From NCBI GenBank assembly GCA_013372965.1, contig JABXIR010000061.1, positions 1 through 9,459 of the forward strand: DNA of 9,459 nucleotides, given 5' to 3'. Below the pieces are notes generated by a model. It was not told where the DNA came from. It made no database searches and saw nothing but the letters and a program-made list of their open reading frames with translations. Both the position numbers and the translations under genes were made by a program. The DNA is from Gammaproteobacteria bacterium (GTDB lineage Bacteria; Pseudomonadota; Gammaproteobacteria; Pseudomonadales; DSM-25080). Every line of letters starts with the position of its first letter. The first letter of the stretch is position 1. Positions 1 to 5,967 of the stretch are shown here, piece by piece.

Positions 1-160
1 CACCCAACGATAGCGAAGCAAAACTATCTACCGCGGAGTAGTAGCCTCGTCCCTGCCGGCGATCTGCCCAGAACTCAATGGCGATTAAAGCTAAAAATAC
101 CGGTACCGACCACAATACAATAGAACTCACCGATGCAATTCCCCTGCTGAAAGTGCCCAT
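1..160 (-). CDS. Sterol desaturase / fatty acid hydroxylase family protein, N-terminal part (cut by window edge)
   Basis: The minus strand carries 53 open codons from an ATG at 158-160 to the left edge. The N-terminus is about 12 polar residues, then a hydrophobic membrane segment (about residues 12-29), then the stretch IEFWADRRQGRGYYSAVDS. An acidic/Trp residue followed by D-R-R-x-G-R-G-Y-Y and a D-S-x-x-S-L-S-L-G ending is, from memory, how the first membrane helix and loop look in many PF04116 (sterol desaturase/fatty acid hydroxylase) proteins. The diiron histidine boxes that would prove it lie outside the window. The ATG is the first possible start after the in-frame stop of the upstream gene (191-193), leaving a 30-base gap. 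There is no strong Shine-Dalgarno, so translational coupling to that gene is plausible. The family call is inference from a short N-terminus. Confidence 0.6.
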   Translation of the reverse strand, partial: MGTFSRGIASVSSIVLWSVPVFLALIAIEFWADRRQGRGYYSAVDSFASLSLG

Positions 161-190
161 CGAGTGGAAACGCTCGCTGAGCCCACTCGT

Positions 191-664
191 TTAACTTGAA
201 AATACCTCCTCGATTGATAACTGGCTAGCAGAATACGGACGTTCTACATACCAAATCTCACGAAGACCAATAAGACGAGCCTCTAGCGGCTCGAGAAAAT
301 TTGTCTCAAGATCCATCTCAAGATCAGATTCGACTGTTATATTATGAGGTCTCGAGCTTAAAAAACCGACAGAAGACGACTGACCTCCGCCCACCCGCCA
401 TTCAAGCATCGGGTAACCAAGGCTCTCACGATCTAACGCCGTGAACCTGAACGGCTGAGTCACCTGCTTGAGCACCGTAAAACGACGCGGCCAACATTTG
501 GCTAGAGCTCTGCACCAAGACACGCTTAACTGGCCGTCTATGAGCTGCTGATCGAACTGATCATGCCCCACACGAAGATCCGTGATGCCAAGCGACTGGT
601 AGAGAAAATGAACACAAATTTGATCTTGTCGTACGGCAAGAATTTCGCGGATGAAAGATGTCAT
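191..664 (-). CDS. Hypothetical protein, 157 aa, unknown family
   Basis: I do not recognise this protein. It starts at an ATG (662-664) with GGAG (670-673 on the complement) five bases upstream, which supports a real start. It has no signal peptide and no obvious membrane segment, so it is probably cytosolic. The middle (about residues 55-100) is rich in Trp, Phe and Arg and reads like a small mixed alpha/beta fold. The acidic stretch around residues 112-122 (ESDLEMDLETNF) is the most distinctive segment. The C-terminus is short and polar. Its TAA stop is in the same frame as the desaturase-family gene that begins 30 bases further on, so the two are probably one transcript. A promoter candidate and about 150 bases of leader lie upstream. 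No function is assigned. Confidence 0.6.
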   Translation of the reverse strand: MTSFIREILAVRQDQICVHFLYQSLGITDLRVGHDQFDQQLIDGQLSVSWCRALAKCWPRRFTVLKQVTQPFRFTALDRESLGYPMLEWRVGGGQSSSVGFLSSRPHNITVESDLEMDLETNFLEPLEARLIGLREIWYVERPYSASQLSIEEVFSS

Positions 665-682
665 ATACGCTCCAAGTAGGAA

Positions 683-826
683 TTAATTAGAACGCATCGA
701 AGAAGAGAAAACCCGTTTGTTTTGCGCGAACGCCACATCGTCTTCGACAACCACCTTGCTTGGGAAAAGCAGGTTGGCGAGGCTAAAATTCAGCCTCTTC
801 TTGATGCAATTGAGCAAATAGTAGCG
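683..826 (-). other. Leader region of the 157-aa gene with two hairpins and a coding-like open frame
   Basis: Between the promoter candidate and the ATG at 664 the minus-strand transcript would carry about 145 bases of leader. It holds a perfect 6-bp inverted repeat, GAGGCT (779-784) and AGCCTC (792-797), extendable to about 8 bp with a G-U pair. A second hairpin pairs TGCTT (757-761) with AAGCA (767-771). The same strand is open for 47 codons in one frame (683-826) and reads like protein (for example VVVEDDVAFAQNKR), ending 18 bases before the next ATG. It has no ATG near its beginning and only a TTG at 815-817 without a clear ribosome site. It may be a structured leader, a short unannotated gene, or the tail of a decayed gene. 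Confidence 0.3.
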
Positions 827-846
827 TTAACTTTTCTCGCTGTAAA
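818..846 (-). promoter_or_regulatory. Sigma-70-like promoter candidate for the 157-aa gene
   Basis: On the minus strand a -35 element TTTACA (841-846) is followed after exactly 17 bases by a -10 element TACTAT (818-823). These match the consensus at 5/6 and 4/6 positions. It lies just beyond the estA terminator hairpin, as expected for the next transcription unit. The start of transcription would fall near 811. Confidence 0.5.
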
Positions 847-849
847 CGA

Positions 850-875
850 AAAAGACCCCGCGAGCGGGGCCTTTT
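850..875 (-). terminator. Intrinsic terminator of the estA-like gene (possibly bidirectional)
   Basis: CCCCG (856-860), loop CGAG and CGGGG (865-869) form a GC-rich stem. After one mismatch it extends into A-rich/T-rich arms (850-854 with 871-875). On the minus strand the stem is followed by TCTTTTT and further Ts, a classic Rho-independent terminator 28 bases past the estA stop. The plus strand also has a short T run after the stem, so it could work in both directions. Confidence 0.85.
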
Positions 876-902
876 GTTTCAATTAGCTAATTATCGCGGA
901 AC

Positions 903-2816
903 TTAGAAGTTCATCGACGCCGTAATCGAAATCGACTGCTGCTTAGGAAGACCATCGAAATCCTGCATGCGGTAACGCGCACCGATATCTAGACCACCTA
1001 CGTCAACACCGATCATCGCTTCCGCTTCGATCATGTTGTCCGTACGCTCGGTCGTCGGCAACCAGAAGCTATTAGAGCGAATGGTTTGAAGACCCATGGT
1101 GATCGTTTCGCGACCAGAATTACCAAGCTCAACGTAGCGCGCACGAGCATCGAAGTACCACGACTGACTTGAGTAACCTAGGAAAGCACCAAGTGCGCCT
1201 GACTCTTCGCTCCACGACTGCTCACCGACAAATAACGCGTTCGCATTCATTTGATTTTCGTCAAATGCGTTGATACTCACCTTACGATAAGCGGCATCGA
1301 TCATAGGACCAAAAGAGAAGTTCGAATCAGAGAACAAGTTGTAACCTGCCGTCATCGACAAGCCGACACTTGTGAAGTCCGTGTCTGCAGTCTGAATGCG
1401 GTTTAGGCCAAGAATACGAATGTCGCGCAGCGTCGACATGCTACCAAACATAAACTCTGGTGAAATTTCGGCGTACAAACCGCCCGTCTTCCAATTAGCA
1501 GAAGCCACTAAGCCGAAACTGTCGGAGTCAACGGTTGAGTTGTCGATACCCGTGTATTCATTACTGCCCATCGATGGACCGAAGTGAATCTGCGACTTGT
1601 TAACGGTTGCTGCGAAACCAAAGCGCATGGTATCACCAACCGGCGCTTGGTAACCCAGCTGAACTTGTTCCGTTTTACGCTGGCCGTTCATTAAGAAATC
1701 TGACTGCCAGTCAGACTCATTATCAGTAACGCTCAGCATCATAGATGCCCCTTCGCCGCTAAAGCGTAGACGATTCATTTGGCTACGAAGCGTAGCCGCC
1801 TGATCATTCATGTCGGCAAGTGCGAGCGCTGGCATCGAGCCGTACAGGTCAGGTGCGGTGAAGATCGACTCCAAACCAATCGAGAACAACGTGTGTGCCT
1901 TACCTGTTGGATGAACTGGATCGTTAAATGCAAAGAAATCCGGGTTTGCGTTCGGGTTAACCGCGCCTGTCGCGTCCGTCTTTTCAAACCCAGTGACTGG
2001 AGGACACAAAGCCGCAGTATCGAAACAGGTCACGCCGATTTGATCGGAGTTTAAGGCATAGCCATAGGCCTGTGGATTCGAGAAAAACTCCACCATGGCC
2101 GTGTTTACGTCGGGCATGATGATGTTGTGTTCACTGCCAGAAACTAGAGACTCTAGAAACAGGTTAAAGCCATCGACACCAGCCTTCGTTTGACCAACTA
2201 GCTGAGCGAAAGCCGCGGGCGGAAGCGAGTACTGCTGAAACTGAATTGCCGGCGCTAAGTGTAAGGCCACTAAGTTAGGAACCACGATGTAATTGGCGCC
2301 CATGTCACCGAGGATGTCGGCGCCCGCAAAAACCTGGCCGGCAGCAATTTGAATGTCGCCAGGACCGAAAGATCCATCCATATCGTAGTCAGGCTGCTGA
2401 AGGAAATCGTTGCCGCCACCTGAGATGTAGTAGATAGCATTTGGATCCGCCGCACCAACAGACGATACGTAAGAAGGAAGATTACCTAAAACTGGATGCG
2501 TCTGCCCAACCGGCGATGCAATTGACGCGAGAATTTGGTCGGAGCGAAAACCGCCCACTGCGAAGTTCGTGCCATTCATTAGTACGGTCATTGGCATATC
2601 AACGCCAACTGCCGTTGCGAATCGCTCGACTGAGATTAATGCGAACGGACCGTTGATGTAGTCTGGACCTTCACGGTTAGTCGCCTTACCCCCAAATGCG
2701 CCAGTATCACTCAAGCTATCGCCGAAAACGTACATCTGACTGTAAGGTGAGTCTGCCAATGCGACAGACGACATCAATCCCGCAGCTACGCCCAGCGCAC
2801 ACAGTTTCATCTTCAT
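903..2816 (-). CDS. estA: EstA-like GDSL esterase/lipase with autotransporter beta-barrel
   Basis: A 637-aa type V secreted esterase expected to stay anchored in the outer membrane, hydrolysing acyl esters at the cell surface. A signal peptide covers residues 1-21 (cleavage after VALA). The SGNH/GDSL passenger shows block I FGDSLSDTG with nucleophile Ser34, the block II glycine in NFAVGG (84-89), block III GGND (134-137) with oxyanion Asn136, and the Asp299/His302 pair in FNDPVHPTGKAH. Residues from about 345 to the end alternate as beta-strands and finish in a terminal Phe, the usual barrel signature. Length is close to Pseudomonas EstA (about 646 aa). Oddities are an EF-hand-like D-x-D-x-D-G loop at 143-154 and a Cys264/Cys271 pair that could form a disulfide. 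AAGGA (2824-2828) seven bases upstream fixes the start. It is monocistronic, with its own terminator. Confidence 0.93.
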   Translation of the reverse strand: MKMKLCALGVAAGLMSSVALADSPYSQMYVFGDSLSDTGAFGGKATNREGPDYINGPFALISVERFATAVGVDMPMTVLMNGTNFAVGGFRSDQILASIASPVGQTHPVLGNLPSYVSSVGAADPNAIYYISGGGNDFLQQPDYDMDGSFGPGDIQIAAGQVFAGADILGDMGANYIVVPNLVALHLAPAIQFQQYSLPPAAFAQLVGQTKAGVDGFNLFLESLVSGSEHNIIMPDVNTAMVEFFSNPQAYGYALNSDQIGVTCFDTAALCPPVTGFEKTDATGAVNPNANPDFFAFNDPVHPTGKAHTLFSIGLESIFTAPDLYGSMPALALADMNDQAATLRSQMNRLRFSGEGASMMLSVTDNESDWQSDFLMNGQRKTEQVQLGYQAPVGDTMRFGFAATVNKSQIHFGPSMGSNEYTGIDNSTVDSDSFGLVASANWKTGGLYAEISPEFMFGSMSTLRDIRILGLNRIQTADTDFTSVGLSMTAGYNLFSDSNFSFGPMIDAAYRKVSINAFDENQMNANALFVGEQSWSEESGALGAFLGYSSQSWYFDARARYVELGNSGRETITMGLQTIRSNSFWLPTTERTDNMIEAEAMIGVDVGGLDIGARYRMQDFDGLPKQQSISITASMNF

Positions 2817-2944
2817 AATTATTTCCTTATTCTTAGATTATTGAAGCAGTTTTACGATTCTACGGTAAAAAACAACGAAATGACTAGGTTTTTGATGCAA
2901 AAACAGTCAATCTCCGCTGTTCTGTCGCATATGTGACAAGCAAA
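2817..2944 (-). promoter_or_regulatory. estA upstream region with near-perfect dyad
   Basis: These 128 bases separate the lysR stop from the estA start and should hold the estA promoter. A -10-like TAGAAT is at 2857-2862 (minus strand), but no good -35 sits 16-18 bases above it, which would suit an activated promoter. A 16-bp dyad, TGTCGCATATGTGACA (2923-2938, one mismatched pair), lies about 107 bases before the start codon and immediately after lysR. A short AT-rich inverted repeat, GTTTTT-N5-AAAAAC, is at 2888-2904. No convincing terminator for lysR is seen here. Confidence 0.35.
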
Positions 2945-3811
2945 TCAAGACTTCAGCAACTCAATGAATGCACGAGCCTTGCGCGAGATCCCTCGGCGGG
3001 AGGGAGCAACGATGTTAATGGGATGCCGTTCAGTACGCCATTTCGGTAATACATTAACCAGCGTGTTAAACGGTTTTGATTTGGCAACAAAGCGAGGCAA
3101 CAAGGCAACGCCGGCGTCATTCCGAGCCGCCTGCGCGAGTGCTGTAAAATCACTCAGCTCACCCGCACTAACGACTTTGATGCGGCGCACGTCGCTCCCC
3201 GACGCGAGTTCGAGATACTGCCTCGAAGAAAGATCACTCATCATCCACAAGCCATGTGATGACAAATCATCCAAGCTACGAATGCGGCGATTAGCCACTA
3301 AATAGTTAAAGCTCGCGTAAAGCGCTGACTCTGTCGTCATTAAAGGTATTGAAACAACCTGAGAGTCGTCGAGGTAACCAACGCGGACCGCGAGATCGAA
3401 TCCCTCTTCAACTAAATCGACACGACGATTAGACAAATTAAGCTCTATCGTTAATTCAGGGTATTTCCGACGAAGCTCAGCTAGGCGAGGTGCAATGATG
3501 TATTGCCCAACACTCAGCGACGCCGATACTCGAAGCACTCCAGAGACTTCCATGGTGTTGCCTTTCACAATTTCGTAGGCACGCTCGTGGGCTTCGATGA
3601 TCAGTCGTGATTCTTGCAAGAGTCGATGACCCGCTTCCGTCAGACGCATCGACCGGGTAGTACGCTCGAACAGTTGCACACCAAAGAAGCTTTCTAACTC
3701 GGCGATTCGCCGACTCACCGTCGACTTTGGCAAGTCAAGAATCCTAGCGGCTTTGGTAATACTGAGTGAACTCGCGACTCGGACGAACATTCGCGCATCA
3801 TCTGCATTCAC
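2945..3811 (-). CDS. LysR-family transcriptional regulator
   Basis: A 288-aa LysR-type regulator of normal length. The N-terminal winged helix-turn-helix covers about residues 1-60, with the recognition region SITKAARILDLPKSTVSRRI (17-36) and the typical FERTTRSMRLTEAGHRLL segment after it. A linker helix and the two-lobed periplasmic-binding-like effector domain (about 90-285) follow. The V-G-Y and D-L-A-V-R-V pattern suggests the large CrgA/DmlR-like branch; the effector cannot be read from sequence. The start is a GTG (3809-3811, coding V-N-A-D-D) with AGGA ten bases upstream. An ATG six bases earlier is out of use because it meets a stop after two codons. The gene is divergent from the flavoreductase at 3920, the classic layout for a LysR regulator and its target, and probably autoregulates. 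Confidence 0.92.
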   Translation of the reverse strand: MNADDARMFVRVASSLSITKAARILDLPKSTVSRRIAELESFFGVQLFERTTRSMRLTEAGHRLLQESRLIIEAHERAYEIVKGNTMEVSGVLRVSASLSVGQYIIAPRLAELRRKYPELTIELNLSNRRVDLVEEGFDLAVRVGYLDDSQVVSIPLMTTESALYASFNYLVANRRIRSLDDLSSHGLWMMSDLSSRQYLELASGSDVRRIKVVSAGELSDFTALAQAARNDAGVALLPRFVAKSKPFNTLVNVLPKWRTERHPINIVAPSRRGISRKARAFIELLKS

Positions 3812-3919
3812 GTCATTATTGTCCTATTTTTTGCAACATACTGTTTTAAAAATACCTATTTATCTCAATTTTTACAACACTATAATGTCAGTATCTAACA
3901 CCAAATTAAGGACCTATTT
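3812..3919. promoter_or_regulatory. Divergent lysR / flavoreductase control region with overlapping promoters
   Basis: For the plus-strand gene there is a perfect -10 TATAAT (3881-3886) with no good -35, typical of a promoter needing an activator. AAGGA (3908-3912) is its ribosome site, seven bases before the ATG. For lysR (minus) a -35 TTGTAA (3872-3877) and -10 TATTTT (3849-3854) are 17 bases apart. The two promoters therefore interleave, so one bound regulator could control both. A TTGCAA palindrome (3831-3836) sits near -60 of the plus-strand promoter, where LysR recognition sites usually lie. The promoter calls are consensus matches; the operator is inference. Confidence 0.5.
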
Positions 3920-4438
3920 ATGAAAATTGTGACGTTAGCCGCCACCAATCATCGCAATTCCATCAACCAATTATTAGTGCGCCAGGTCGCGAGTCATTTA
4001 GAAGGCGAGAGTCAAACAGATTTGGATCTAACCGACTACCCCCTGCCTATTTATAGTCAGGATCTCGAAGAAGAGATCGGCATTCCTGAACCGGCCCACC
4101 AATTACTTGAGCAACTCAGAGCGGCAGATCTGCTATTAATTGCCTTTGCAGAGCATAACGGAAGTTACACCGCCGTTTACAAAAACGCCTTCGATTGGAT
4201 GTCGAGAATCGAACAGAAAGTCTACGACGGAATCCGTGTTGCGACACTCGCGGCGTCTCCCGGTCCAGGTGGTGCTTCGAGCGTACTTGCACAGGCAAAT
4301 CAATCGATGCCTTTTTTCGGCGCTGAACTGGTATTTACCCGAAGTGTTGCCAGCTTCAACGAGCATTTAAGCAACGGTCGGCTCGACGATACACTCACTA
4401 GCACGATCGCCAGCGATCTGACAGAGACGCTAAAATAA
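3920..4438 (+). CDS. NAD(P)H-dependent FMN reductase, flavodoxin-like fold
   Basis: A 172-aa cytosolic flavoenzyme of the NADPH-dependent FMN reductase family (PF03358; relatives reduce FMN, quinones, azo dyes or chromate). The phosphate-binding loop near the N-terminus reads ATNHRNSIN (8-16), where the family commonly has GS-x-R-x-x-S-x-N. The flavin-contact region is AEHNGSYTAVYKNAFDW (76-92), where relatives commonly have PEYNGS. The third loop is ASPGPGG (112-118). The changes at Gly-Ser to Ala-Thr and Pro-Glu-Tyr to Ala-Glu-His are mild departures worth noting. The start is set by AAGGA with seven-base spacing. It is divergent from the LysR gene and probably regulated by it. The physiological acceptor cannot be told; a role in quinone or electrophile stress is inference. 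Confidence 0.88.
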   Translation: MKIVTLAATNHRNSINQLLVRQVASHLEGESQTDLDLTDYPLPIYSQDLEEEIGIPEPAHQLLEQLRAADLLLIAFAEHNGSYTAVYKNAFDWMSRIEQKVYDGIRVATLAASPGPGGASSVLAQANQSMPFFGAELVFTRSVASFNEHLSNGRLDDTLTSTIASDLTETLK

Positions 4439-4665
4439 AACCACTTGTAATGCATGGTTATTTGAAATTAAGATAACGCCATGCTTAGTTTCGAACATGT
4501 ACAACCACTCATCCTCTGGAATCACTTTTGCTGCACATCTGCCGCGTGGCAAGATATCAGCAGTGGCGACGAGCCCGACCCAATCCCTCACTAATCGCGA
4601 GCGTTTCAACACGCTCGCCACAAAGTTTATTAGCCAATAAAAATCTTAGTTAGTGAGGACACACT
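4439..4665 (+). promoter_or_regulatory. Spacer upstream of the FAD oxidase with three inverted repeats
   Basis: No gene is supported in these 227 bases. Three dyads stand out. GCATGGTTAT (4452-4461) pairs with ATAAC-gc-CATGC (4473-4484) and begins 13 bases after the flavoreductase stop; it could end that transcript, although the following T tract is weak. GCGAGCGT (4597-4604) pairs with ACGCTCGC (4611-4618) around a six-base loop. TTTATT (4626-4631) pairs with AATAAA (4636-4641) around AGCC. The last two lie within 70 bases of the oxidase start and could be operators or leader structures. A weak promoter possibility is TTGTAA (4445-4450), 18 bases, then TAAGAT. GAGGA (4655-4659) is the ribosome site of the oxidase. 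Confidence 0.4.
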
Positions 4666-5967
4666 ATGCTTACACGAGCCATAGAATCGAGAGAACACAC
4701 AGAGAGCTACTACGCAGCAACGCAAAATAAACCCACCGATTATCCCGAACTTTGCGAGTCAATTCAGACCGACATTTGCATTGTCGGCGGTGGCTTCAGT
4801 GGTGTTAACACAGCACTTGAGTTAGCGGAGCGAGGCTACAATGTCGTGCTTCTCGAAGCGAACCGAATCGGCTGGGGTGCTACTGGACGCAACGGAGGCC
4901 AAATTATTGGCGGGATCGGTCACGACCCTGAGCAATTTAAACGACAGATCAAAGAGTTCGGCGTCGATGTGATCCGCAAGGCGGGATTTGAATGCTGTGA
5001 AATCATTCGAGAACGCGTTGCCAAGTACAACATCAAATGCGACCTAACCTGGGGATACACAGACGTTGCAATTAAGCCACGACACATGAAGGCTCTTGAG
5101 GACTGGCAGAAGCAGCTCGAGTCGCTTGGCTACAACCATGCGACCGAGTTAGTCGACGGGCAGACCTTGCGAGCTGACTGGGTCAATTCCGAGAATTACC
5201 TCGGCGGGCTCGTCAACCGCACAGGATACGGGCACGTTCACCCGCTCAATCTTTGTCTCGGCGAAGCGCAGGCCGCCGCTTCTTTGGGTGCTCGTATTTA
5301 CGAGCAATCGAAAGTTGAGAGTTACTCAGATTTGGGCGATACCGTGCAAATCAAAACGTCCCGCGGCGATGTGAGAGCAAAACATTTAGTCCTGTGCGGT
5401 AACGCCTACATGGGCAATCTGTCACCAAAATTGTCAAAGAAAGTACTTCCAGCCGCTAGCTGTGTGATTGCGACGGAGCCGCTGGGGGATTTAGCTAAAA
5501 CAATTCTGCCAGGCAATACCGCGGTATGCGATATGCGCACCGCACTCGACTACTTCCGTCTATCGGCCGATGGTCGCTTACTATTTGGTGGTCTATCCAA
5601 CTACAGCGGCTTGGTGCCAAGTAATTTGGAGGGAAAAATGCGCGAGAAAATGTTGAAAGTGTTCCCGACGCTAGCCCACGTTAAGATCGACTACGGCTGG
5701 TCAGGTAATATGGGAATCGGCATTAATCGGATGCCGCAACTCGGCAAGTTATCCAATAACGTCTTCTATATACAAGCCTTTTCGGGACACGGTGTCGCCC
5801 CGACCCATGCAACCGCGAGAATCACCGCGGAAGCCATTGACCTAGAAATTGCGCGCCACGATGTATTCAGCAAAATTCGCCATTGGAACTGGCCGGGCGG
5901 AAAGCTCCTGCGCCGCCCAGGGATGGCGCTCGGCATGATGTGGTATAAGCTACTCGATGAGATTTAG
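4666..5967 (+). CDS. FAD-dependent amine oxidase, PuuB-like (DAO family)
   Basis: A 433-aa oxidoreductase of the D-amino-acid-oxidase/glycine-oxidase superfamily (PF01266). It is closest by eye to gamma-glutamylputrescine oxidase PuuB (about 426 aa). Visible features are the N-terminal SYYAAT segment (14-19) typical of that subfamily, the dinucleotide-binding VGGGFSG (40-46) ending in Glu64 of VVLLEA, the second FAD motif GWGATGRNGGQ (69-79), and a C-terminal flavin-closing region around GYGHVHP and FSGHGVAPTHA. No signal peptide; cytosolic. It would oxidise an amine to an imine/aldehyde with hydrogen peroxide. No other putrescine-pathway gene is nearby, so the substrate is open. GAGGA six bases upstream supports the start. 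Its TAG stop overlaps the alkB stop on the other strand, so its terminator must lie inside alkB. Confidence 0.88.
   Translation: MLTRAIESREHTESYYAATQNKPTDYPELCESIQTDICIVGGGFSGVNTALELAERGYNVVLLEANRIGWGATGRNGGQIIGGIGHDPEQFKRQIKEFGVDVIRKAGFECCEIIRERVAKYNIKCDLTWGYTDVAIKPRHMKALEDWQKQLESLGYNHATELVDGQTLRADWVNSENYLGGLVNRTGYGHVHPLNLCLGEAQAAASLGARIYEQSKVESYSDLGDTVQIKTSRGDVRAKHLVLCGNAYMGNLSPKLSKKVLPAASCVIATEPLGDLAKTILPGNTAVCDMRTALDYFRLSADGRLLFGGLSNYSGLVPSNLEGKMREKMLKVFPTLAHVKIDYGWSGNMGIGINRMPQLGKLSNNVFYIQAFSGHGVAPTHATARITAEAIDLEIARHDVFSKIRHWNWPGGKLLRRPGMALGMMWYKLLDEI

Noticed and set aside
679..888. Plus-strand open frame of about 69 codons between the 157-aa gene and estA
   Set aside because: It has no ATG or GTG start, runs through the terminator hairpin, and mirrors the codon phase of the minus strand; most likely a shadow.
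2888..2918. Weak hairpins after lysR as an intrinsic terminator
   Set aside because: The stems (GTTTTT/AAAAAC and AACAG/CTGTT) are short and AT-rich or have long loops; not convincing.
2923..2938. CRP (cAMP receptor) site upstream of estA
   Set aside because: Only one TGTGA half is present and the second half does not match at the required spacing.
4430..4621. Minus-strand 63-codon open frame between the flavoreductase and the FAD oxidase
   Set aside because: It begins at a GTG without a ribosome site, overlaps the flavoreductase end, and contains the inverted repeats that better explain the stretch as regulatory. It reads somewhat protein-like, so a conservation test would settle it.
5895..5918. 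GGGCGG/CCGCCC hairpin near the end of the FAD oxidase as an alkB terminator
   Set aside because: It has a 12-base loop and no T tract on the minus strand; likely a by-product of coding sequence.
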